Source: Hymenopus coronatus (lineage: Eukaryota; Arthropoda; Insecta; Mantodea; Hymenopodidae). Taken from it: 64,000 nucleotides of DNA. A program made the translations under genes and the position numbers. The stretch spans positions 33,470,501-33,534,500 of the forward strand of contig CM060895.1 in assembly GCA_030762935.1 (NCBI GenBank), given 5' to 3'. A model generated the notes under the pieces. The model made no database searches and was not told the origin of the DNA. It saw only the letters and a list, made by a program, of their open reading frames with translations. Below, piece after piece: positions 56,320 through 64,000 of the stretch. Within the stretch, counting starts at the first letter, position 1, and every line of letters begins with the position of its first letter.

Positions 56320-58023
56320 TTTGATGTGTTCTATTCACATGACTCTCTGGATCTCTGTAACATTGTTATTGTTAAAAAGGTTATTCTTCTATCTACTTTA
56401 TGCTAATCGAGATAAACGTTAGCAAACATTCTTAATACTTGCTTTTTAATAAGTATAGAACGTAAATAATGGAGTACACTAGGATAAAGCGATAGTCAAA
56501 TCTTTTAAAACATAGTTGCCGTGTGATTTAAATTGTGTTTGTTTTTGCATGGCCAGGAATTGACACATTTCCCTTATGAGAAAAGTTTAAGTATTTTGCA
56601 ACCATAACCAATAAAAAGGAACATCTCTGAAATGGTTAACTCCAAAAAAATCTATATGTTTGTTTTATTGAGATCTACATTTTTATGTAGTACGTTTCTG
56701 TCTGTTGCTTGCGGTTTACCAGTTATCCAAAATTCATCCAGGAAGAGGAGGTCTTCGGAGGCTATTGCAGAGAAATTCAAGATATACATTTTATTTGTGT
56801 CGTAAACATCTTTAACATTGGGAATTTAATCAAAATTGTTACAACCATTTTTGAGAAAATGAACTTTTTGGAAATTTTTTCCATGTAAAGGGCAGTTTGG
56901 GGTGGGGGGATTTTCCTTAAAATTTTCGTGTTGCATTCTTGGAAGATACTAAATTTAAATATTAAATTGTTGTTGCTGAGCTATCGTATTAACAGACAAA
57001 CGAACACACACAAATGGACCTTTTTCTAAAAATCTGATGTGTTCCATTCACATGACTTTCTCTATATCACTGCAACAAATTATTCTATTTACTTCATTTA
57101 ATGGAGCAAAAATTAGCCGAAATAGTCTTATTACTTGCTTCCTTGTTAGTAGAAGCGAAATAAGGGGGTACCATAGGTTAAAGTGATAGCCAAAAGCTGG
57201 TTGCTCTGCAACTGAAGTTCCTTTGTTTGTATGGACACGAGTTCACAAAGTCCTGTATGAGAAAAGTATAAGTTTTTATAGCTGAAACCAAAAACAAGGA
57301 ATATATTAAAAATATTCAACTTCACGAAAAAAATGTATATATCATAAATTTTGTGTTTTAAGGTGCTCTACATTTGTTGTGTGATAAGTTTTTGTCCATC
57401 TCTTACGGTTTAGCAGTTATGCAAAATTCCGTAAAATTGACCCAGAATAAAGTAGTCTTCAGAGGCTATTCCTAGAAAATTCAAAACATACATTTTATTT
57501 TTCAGGTAAATATCTTTAATATACGATATTTTAATCAAAATCGTTAGAGCCATTTTTTAGAAAATCAAAATTTTCGAAAAAAGTTCCATCTAAAGGGTAG
57601 TTGGGGGTGGGGGGATTTTTCTCAAAATCTTCCTGTCTCATCCCTGGAAGATACTAAACTTATATACCAAGTTTGGTGTTTTACCGACTTTTCGTTTTTG
57701 AGTTATCGTGTTCACAAACACACTGACACACGGACAGACACACTCGGACCTTTTTCTGAAAATACTTTTTTTGGATACAGGGGATCCTAAAACATATATT
57801 TCCGGTGAAATCTCGGTATCGAATTTTTGGGTGGAGTGCAATACCTTCTCTATACACTATATACATAGCACATATAGAGAAAGTAAAAATGTGTTTTTTT
57901 TTTCTTTATTTTTTTGATTACAGGAGACCTAAATAGAGTATTTCTAACGGTATCGAATTTTTGGGTAGACCACAACACCTTCTATACCTACCGTGTACGC
58001 TTGTATATGGTGTTCGAGAAAGT
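56320..58023 (+). mobile_element. HP850 copy interrupted by a second plus copy
   Basis: The first part (TTTGATGTGTTCTATTCACA) runs to GGACCTTTTTCTAAAAA at 57032. It resumes at 57885 with TGTGTTTTTT and GATTACAGGAGACCTAAA, ending GTTCGAGAAAGT at 58023. Removing the insert restores the family order. Confidence 0.93.
57033..57884 (+). mobile_element. HP850 copy, full length, nested
   Basis: 852 bp, both ends intact: TCTGATGTGTTCCATTCACA and TATAGAGAAAGT, with AAAAA on each side. Terminal hairpin TTCTCTATACACTATATACA then TAGCACATATAGAGAA. Good type copy: its boundaries are fixed by the host sequence. Confidence 0.96.
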
Positions 58024-58427
58024 AAAAATCCAATTTGTTATTACTTTTCAACTAAAAACCTGACGTTTGGTCCTATAAGTGGATTATGCTAGAACCAGTA
58101 ACACAAGCATAATTCCATGCGATATGTGTGTCATTCTGGAACAGATATGTTGATACCTGAAGATCCATACATTGAACGATATATCTCGATATTTGGAGGG
58201 AGAAGTATTGTTTATGTGAGTGATACCAACATTGTTCGGCTCTTACTCAGCATTACGGCTGACCTGGTTCGTCAATCAGCTGTGCATCCATCTATAAACC
58301 GCTGTGGCTCGCCTGCAAACATCCTTATGTCAGCAATTCACAATAAGCAACTTTTCCGACTGAAGAGCAAATATCAATAACATACAGGTTGATTGGGCAT
58401 TCGATTTTTCTCGAATACAGCTTAAAG
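58024..58427. other. No feature recognised
   Basis: An 87-codon frame (58117-58380) has no recognisable motif. It abuts the mariner TIR. Confidence 0.35.
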
Positions 58428-58528
58428 TAAGAGGGCCATCCAGAAAGTAGCGAACGATTTGGCATAACTAAATAATAACGAAAGATATGAACACAAAACT
58501 TTATTTACAAAGGTTTTGTACCTTATTC

Positions 58529-58717
58529 TTATTTCTCAACGTAATGACCATTGCTATCAAGATATTTACTGTCACGTGGTATCAGTTTTTCAAAGTACAT
58601 GGCTAAAGATCTCAGCCAAGATGTCGTTGACACTTTGAGTTCTCCATCGGTTGGGAAATCTTTTCTACCCAAAAAGTAGTGTACGGTGCTGGGTTTTCTG
58701 AATTCGTTTATCAACAT
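58529..58717 (-). pseudogene. Mariner transposase C-terminus
   Basis: Minus-strand frame reads VHYFLGRKDFPTDGELK, SWLRSLAMYF, and ends DSKYLDSNGHYVEK, the typical mariner ending (FL.GKRF..D.ELK...WL.S......KLV.R.DKCL...G.YVEK). It is missing a few residues before EKLIPR. The catalytic domain is gone. Its position next to the TIR fits the 3' end of the gene. Confidence 0.8.
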
Positions 58718-58999
58718 TTGCTTTTAACCTCTTCATAACGATTGATGAGCTTCCACTCCGGTCTTTGTCGTGCACATTGTTTCTTTCTTAGTGGTGGCGG
58801 TGGTGGTAGAGGTAGCGGTAGCGGAAGCAGCAGCAGTAGTGGTTCCTGAATCTCCTAGGTGGAGATTATTGGATTTCAATTTCCAGTTTGTAAGTTCGCA
58901 CTATGTGCCATGGTGGGATCAGCTCGTTCTCCACAGATGGCACTGTAGGACGAAATCACGACTTGCGGACGCGAAATAGTGGAAAAATTTGTCCAGGAA

Positions 59000-59155
59000 T
59001 AAAATATTACAGGGGACTATTACTTACCTTCCGAAGGAAGGCACGCTATTTGCGTCCGAAAAAATTAAAATTCATTACCCTCTGCTAAGCTTGAACCTGC
59101 AATCTTGGGTTTTAGAGGCTAACATGCTAACCACTACACCACGGAGGGCGACGTT
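59000..59155 (-). repeat. SINE-A head fragment inside the mariner
   Basis: CTTACCTTCCGAAGGAAGGC, GCTTGAACCTGCAATCTTGG (B-box side) and AACCACTACACCACGGAGGG (A-box side). The body towards 58880 is diverged. Confidence 0.7.
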
Positions 59156-59277
59156 TCTTCCTTGATTACCCGTAAATAATACGGCATTTCCTCATGAAAA
59201 CTCGTTCATTGCTCTATCTTCATTTACTTCTGTTATCCGCCTATAAAATTCGATTGGCCGAACATTTTGTGCATTCA

Positions 59278-59302
<25 letters not shown>
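59278..59302. repeat. (AAT)n microsatellite
   Basis: Eight AAT units within the mariner element. Confidence 0.9.
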
Positions 59303-59309
<7 letters not shown>

Positions 59310-59639
59310 CTTTGGTGGTAGAAAAGTATAACATCGACATTGAAAAAATGGTACCACGTGATACTAAATGTCTAAAGTAACGTAAAGTAAAGTAACGTAC
59401 TGTAATTTTGTAAATAAAGTTTTGTATTGATATCCTTCTTTATTATTTAGTTACGCCAAATCGTTTCTTGCTTTCTGAATGACCCTTGTAATAGGATTTT
59501 ACTGCATAGCATTAGGGAGAATTCTAATAAATCCAGTACAAAATGGGGAAAAATCAAATATATATGCACACAATAAATAGAAATAAGAAAAAGGTTTGTC
59601 TTACATTAACGTGTCTTTCTTTAACTATTTCGTTTATAT

Positions 59640-59714
59640 TTACAGAGTTTTTACAGACCATCTTAGCCACCAGTAGAAGGTAGAAAAAGCTGTGTGAATG
59701 TAATACATCAGATT
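59640..59714 (-). mobile_element. HP850 TCTGATG-side scrap
   Basis: ACAGAGTTTTTACAGACC is unclear, but AGTAGAAGGTAGAAAAAGCTG-type sequence ending TAATACATCAGA is the family terminus. The next copy starts four bases later. Confidence 0.6.
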
Positions 59715-59717
59715 ACT

Positions 59718-60408
59718 ACTTTCTCTAGCACTTATGTGCAATATTCATAGTAGGCGGAGTAGGTACTGTATTTTACCAAAAATTCGATAGCAAGATTTCA
59801 CCGGAAATACATGTTTAGAGGACCCCTGAATTAAAATAATATTTATGGAAAAAAGTCTGTGTGTGCCAATCTGTCCTTCTGTGAAAAGTATAACTCAGAA
59901 ACTAAAAGTCGGTTAAATACCAAAGTTGGTATTTCATTTTAGAATCTTCCAAGGATGTATAACGAAGCATTTCATGAAAATACTCTATCCCAAATTACCC
60001 TCTACATGGAACATTTTTTGAAATGTTTTATTTTCTAATTAAAGTGCTGTATATGAAGGATGTTTATAAGACAAATCAAATGTATATTTCTTGGGAATGC
60101 TTTCTGCAGTCCTCTTCATTCTGAATATAGATCTTGTTAACACACACAGCTATAACATTTTTTGTGAAACTAACCATTTCACAACACTAACTTGTTATAG
60201 GTCAAGTTTAGAATACTTAATTTTTTCTAAAACATGAAGCGCTCATCCGTTTCATATCTTTCTTAACTATGGAAAGAGAAAATGAATTTCAATGAAAATT
60301 GTATAGCGGCAGCTGTTAGAAGATTTGACTATTTTAGAAGTCTAATATATTTCCTTATTTCTTTTCCACTTATAAGGAGCTAATTACTAAGATCATTTAA
60401 CTACCATT
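59718..60408 (-). mobile_element. HP850 copy, TCTGATG end missing
   Basis: Starts ACTTTCTCTAGCACTTATGT and is diverged throughout, stopping at ACTAAGATCATTTAACTACC. Confidence 0.8.
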
Positions 60409-60852
60409 TTCATGGAGAAATTTTGGTTTTCTCAAAAATGGCTCTAACGATTTTGATTAAAACACCGTATATTAAAGATATTTACATGACAAATAAAATG
60501 TATAGTTTGAATTTCCTGGGAACAGCTTCTAAAAACCTGTTCATTCTGGGTGAATTTTGCTGAAAATTGCACAACTTACAAACCGCAAGAAATAGACAAA
60601 AACTTACTACACTAAAAATTTAGATCTTGTTAAAACACACAATTTTGTTATCGAGTTGGACATTCTCGAGATATTTCTTGCTATTGGTTTCAGCTTTAAA
60701 ATATTTACTTTCAATCCCACAGCAACCGGTTTTTAAAAGATTTTACTATTACTGCTTTAGCTTAGCAAATGCCATTATTTCTCTTCTACTTACAAGGAAG
60801 CAAGTAGTAAGACCACTTCTGCTAATGTTTATCTCAATTAGCTTGAAGTAAA
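60409..60852 (-). mobile_element. HP850 middle fragment
   Basis: GGTTTTCTCAAAAATGGC to ATCTCAATTAGCTTGAAGTA. It joins the previous copy directly, and its low divergence contrasts with it. Confidence 0.82.
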
Positions 60853-61838
60853 GCCGGCCAAGGCGAGTAAATTCCTGTACCGGGGAGCGCCACTTGTACA
60901 TGTAATGACTTGCCCGCCCGCCTGTACAGTCCAATTGGGAAAGCGCGAGCGATAGTTCATGATGGCATTTCCCTTCTGTGTGTGTGTGTTAAAACTGTGT
61001 ATGTATTCATTACATAAGCAATCAAATATATTTTCAATTCATTACAATGCAATAGATTTGCACATCTTTTTTACTCTCTTGCGTGCTTGGCATTACTCCG
61101 TGATACCTCCCTCACTTGCCGTGTTGATCTCCAATCCAATGACGTTTCTTCTCCCGATTAAGCATTGCTGTCGAATCCTGGATTCATTACTATCCTTTCC
61201 ATTTCTCCTTTCATTAGTACATCTCTATTTCAAAATATCCATTTCTTGAATATTTTTCTCTTTCTGAACCGAGCTGTTCCAGTCATTTACTGTTATTGGC
61301 CCAGTGCCATTCTAAGAAATTGTGCTCTTTGAGCCACTACGTCAGAGCATTCTCTCAGTAAACTGCATTTATCTTTACACTTTTTAAATTTCAATATTTT
61401 CTTAAGTTTTTCTTTACATCCAAAGAAATGATACTCCTCATTGCAAAAGTTCAATAATTTTTGCAGAATAGGGATTTCTTTTTAACGTTGTAATCCTCCT
61501 GATATTTTCTTTTAATGACACACTCGTCCATATCGTCCAAAACGACTTTGTTGCAAGAGGTTTACCAATCTTGTGAGCTGATGTAATTTTCTCGTCCCAC
61601 CTTCTTCAAGCCGGCCCTCCTTTCTTATCTTGCACATTGTTGTCTTATTCTAACCGGTAGAAGCGACAACAGGTTCAGTAGCATTTGTAATAGGTATTTT
61701 CTGAGCTTCTTTCTTATCTTCGTCTCAAATCTTAAGAACATTATAAATAACACGCTTTGCGTTCCATCGCTAGTGAGGTAAACCAGACTGTAGAGCATTT
61801 CATAACGTATGCACAAAGTCGTATTGGCTCATCATTGC
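60853..61838. other. Low-repeat stretch, no gene recognised
   Basis: A GC-rich start (60853-60950) is followed by pyrimidine-rich DNA. A 96-codon frame at 60959-61249 is mostly low-complexity and has no recognisable domain. Confidence 0.4.
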
Positions 61839-62230
61839 TTATGGATAGAAGAATAAGCTCTTTAATGCAATAATCTTTTATCTGATTAGCACGAAGTAGA
61901 TAGGACAATATGCTTTTATAAAAATGGTTTGCTGCAAAATAGATAGAAATGAAATGAAAAGGCGTTTTATTTATGGACGCTCTTTAACTACTGTGGGTTC
62001 TCAGCGTCCCGTTCTAAATTGGGCGTGAAAAATCGAGTAATTTTGCTCAGAGGCCTCTCTAGGAGGCTTGAGGCTCTTTTACGTGCCATAAATTTATGAA
62101 ACGGGACCAACGGCTTCACTTTCCTTCCGAAGGAAGCCATGCTAAGGATTTTTACACCCGAAAACGTCCATCGTCCTCCGGCGGGTAGAGAAAATTATGT
62201 GAATGTAACACACCATACTTTTGAACCTCG
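61839..62230 (-). mobile_element. HP850 TCTGATG-side piece split by SINE-A
   Basis: GGATAGAAGAATAAGCTC and GCAAAATAGATAG lie before the SINE, and TAGAGAAAATTATGTGAATG after it. A separate terminus ATCACATCAGA lies at about 62263-62273. Confidence 0.7.
61946..62187 (-). repeat. SINE-A copy, head truncated
   Basis: Starts with the GAAATGAAATGAAAAGGCG tail and is complete to TCCTCCGGCGGGT, where the B-box and tRNA-like head are cut off by the host sequence. Confidence 0.85.
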
Positions 62231-62270
62231 AAGGAAACATGTAATGAAAGTTTTTCTCGATTATCACATC

Positions 62271-62393
62271 AGATTTTATATGAAGGGGACCTCAAAACAT
62301 GTATTCCGTAATATCGATAGAGGTAAGACATTTTTGGTTGAAATATAGTTCCTCCTCTACTCTCTAATGCAGTAGGTGCCAGAGAAAATAAGA
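62271..62393 (+). mobile_element. HP850 terminal fragment
   Basis: TTTATATGAAGGGGACCTC to GTGCCAGAGAAAAT. It follows a minus-strand TCTGATG end at the T-run, as at 45.37 kb. Confidence 0.7.
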
Positions 62394-62982
62394 AGCTTTC
62401 AAACTGATTAAAGAGAGAATTCTCAGAACATGATCTGTATCAGTAATAAATACGTTATGAGCATTGTGTAATGAAAGAAACGCAGCACAAAGCAAGACTA
62501 ATGCCACTAGAGATTCAAACAAACAACTTAATCCAAGCTCTAAGGAAATGGAGCATTAAGAATGCCTTGGAACTTGTTATCGATATTTGTGATGCATTAT
62601 AAGAGATTATAGATTTCACTTAAACGAAAACCGATAATCCTGGGAATGGGTAAACAGCCCTCCCTTCTCCAAGTAAGGAATTAACTGAAATGTCGATCAG
62701 ATTTATAATCAAGAAGTTTTACACTTACAGTCGTGTCGAAGTATCTCATCCCTAATGGACATTTAATTCCAAACTTAAGCAAACACTTCCACCATTTTCT
62801 GTAATTGATAGGCATACAGAAAACTTTTATCTTTTTAGCTGCTATGGGAGAGAGATTTACACTCAGCATTATCTAAAACACTGGTGCACAACTTCGGAGA
62901 TTCAACTCCTTTGGGGACGAGCGAATGTATTAAGATGCCGCTGTTTGTTTCTCTGTGTATCTCTTTATTAATGCAAAAAAAA
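62394..62982. other. No feature recognised
   Basis: Unassigned. A pyrimidine tract with AG (about 62825-62838) and GTAAGTG-like words on the other strand are insufficient to call an exon. Confidence 0.35.
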
Positions 62983-63731
62983 TATGATGTGTTCTATTCA
63001 CATGACTTTCTCTACATCTCTGCAACAAATTATTGTTAAAACGATTACTTTTCTAGTTACTTAATGCTAATCTAGAACAAATTAGCAGAAAGGGTCTTAT
63101 TATTTGCTTCCTTGTAAAATCTGGTTGGTGTCATTGAAGTTCCTTTGTTTGAATGGATAGAAGTTGACAAATTCCCGTATGAGAAAAGTATAGGTATTTT
63201 AAAGCTGAAACTAATAACAAGGAATATCTCAAAAACGGCCTACTCCACGAAAAATATGTATATATCATAACTTGTGTGTTTTAACGAGATCTACATTTTT
63301 TGTGTGGTAAGTTTTTTCTTTTTCTTATGGTTTACCAGCTATGCGGAATTCTGCAAAAATTCATTCAGAATAAACATGAAAATTGAAGATTACATTTTAT
63401 TTGTCACATAAATATCACATGTAATCAAAATCGTTGGAGCCATGTTTTCCATGTAAAGATAGTAGGGAGTGTGGGGGATTTTCTTGAAAATCTTCGTGTT
63501 GCATGCTTGAAAGATATCAAGTTTAGTATTTAACGGACTTTTCGTTTTTGAGCTATGCTGCTCACAGATACACACACATTAGGTGACACACTCGGACCTT
63601 TTTCTAAAACTGTTTTTTTTCGGTCTCAGGGGCTCCAAAACATATATTTCCGTGAAATCTCGGTATCGAAATTTTGGGTGGAATACAATGCTTCCTCTAT
63701 AAACTTTATACATAGTACGTATACAGAAAGT
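62983..63731 (+). mobile_element. HP850 copy, full length with small deletions
   Basis: Starts TATGATGTGTTCTATTCACA and ends GTATACAGAAAGT, with AAAAAAAA and AAAAAT beside it. A deletion lies near 63375-63440. 749 bp. Confidence 0.9.
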
Positions 63732-63843
63732 AAAAATATTGTTAATCACACTACATAATGGAGCCTGTGGGAGCTGGTCCTTGCCACTTATCCGAAGACA
63801 TCCATGCATTATATTGATCCAGAAAAATATTATCCCAAATATT

Positions 63844-64000
63844 ACTTTCTCTAGCGCATTTGTTCACAGAAAATAGACAAGTTATTGTATTCCACCCAAA
63901 AGTTTGATATTGAGATTTTATATGAGATTTGAGAAATATATGTTTTGAAATCCCCCAAATCCAAAAAAGCATTTTTAGAAATTTATCGGTGTGTCTGTGG
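63844..64000 (-). mobile_element. HP850 copy cut by the window edge
   Basis: Starts ACTTTCTCTAGCGCATTTG and continues to the GT zone (GGTGTGTCTGTGG) at the last base. Confidence 0.85.

Larger units (their letters stand above)
58430..59488 (-). mobile_element. Mariner-type element with ~80-bp TIRs, SINE inside
   Basis: Left AGAGGGCCATCCAGAAAGTA and reversed right CAAGGGTCATTCAGAAAGCA pair, and the match continues through ACGATTTGGC-TAACTAAAT and ACAAAACTTTATTTACAAA. TA dinucleotides flank both ends (58428-58429, 59489-59490), the mariner target. Only the transposase C-terminus remains next to the left TIR. Confidence 0.85.

Noticed and set aside
58117..58380. 87-codon plus-strand frame as a gene
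   Set aside because: No recognisable motif, no relatives in the window; length is within chance for this composition.
60959..61249. 96-codon frame as a membrane protein
   Set aside because: Hydrophobic only because of pyrimidine-rich DNA; no signal of coding constraint.

Overview
This is a eukaryotic, AT-rich, intron/intergenic-type window with no recognisable host protein-coding gene, rRNA or intact tRNA. Three kinds of non-LTR retrotransposon debris, several Tc1/mariner remnants and at least five tRNA-headed SINE families point to an animal, most likely an arthropod and probably an insect (inference from the transposase and LINE protein remnants; no species marker is present).

The dominant component is one dispersed repeat, here called HP850. 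About fifty full, partial or deleted copies lie in both orientations from end to end and cover, by my addition of intervals, about half of the window. Orientation '+' here means: it opens with TCTGATGTG (often TCTGATGTGTTCCATTCACA), runs 800-870 bp, has a CA/TG microsatellite near three quarters of its length, and closes with a long palindromic hairpin (core TATGTACATA) followed by TAGAGAAAGT. It has no long terminal inverted repeats, but CTTTCTCTA recurs inverted just inside both ends. Copies sit in A-rich runs (usually AAAAA or AAAAAT on both sides) and are repeatedly inserted into each other, several times at the same internal site. No copy encodes a convincing protein, so the family looks non-autonomous. 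Its ends recall Helentron-type/DINE-1-type (HUH) elements, but that is a hypothesis.

Layout: 1-3.4 kb SINE-B and nested HP850; 4.3-4.6 kb an internally deleted mariner-type gene; 5.3-7.5 kb two HP850 copies; 7.6-8.1 kb two moderate repeats; 8.66-10.05 kb an array of about 13 units of roughly 101 bp; 10.8-20.9 kb HP850 copies with SINE insertions; 21.2-22.7 kb a LINE 3' half with an RNase H domain; 23.3-31.9 kb HP850 copies with a three-level SINE nest at 25.3-26.15 kb; 31.9-33.1 kb low-repeat DNA; 33.1-45.5 kb nested HP850 copies plus a LINE tail at 39.1-39.6 kb; 46.3-48.8 kb possible coding scraps, a mariner scrap and a TIR element; 49.4-54.8 kb HP850 copies interrupted by SINEs; 54.8-56.1 kb an L1/Tx1-like LINE fragment; 56.3-58.0 kb the clearest HP850-in-HP850 nest; 58.4-59.5 kb a mariner with long TIRs; 59.7-64 kb more HP850. 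Stretches with no recognised content are listed as such. The 'genes' do not work together: the window is a record of successive transposon insertions, and the nesting order gives their relative ages.
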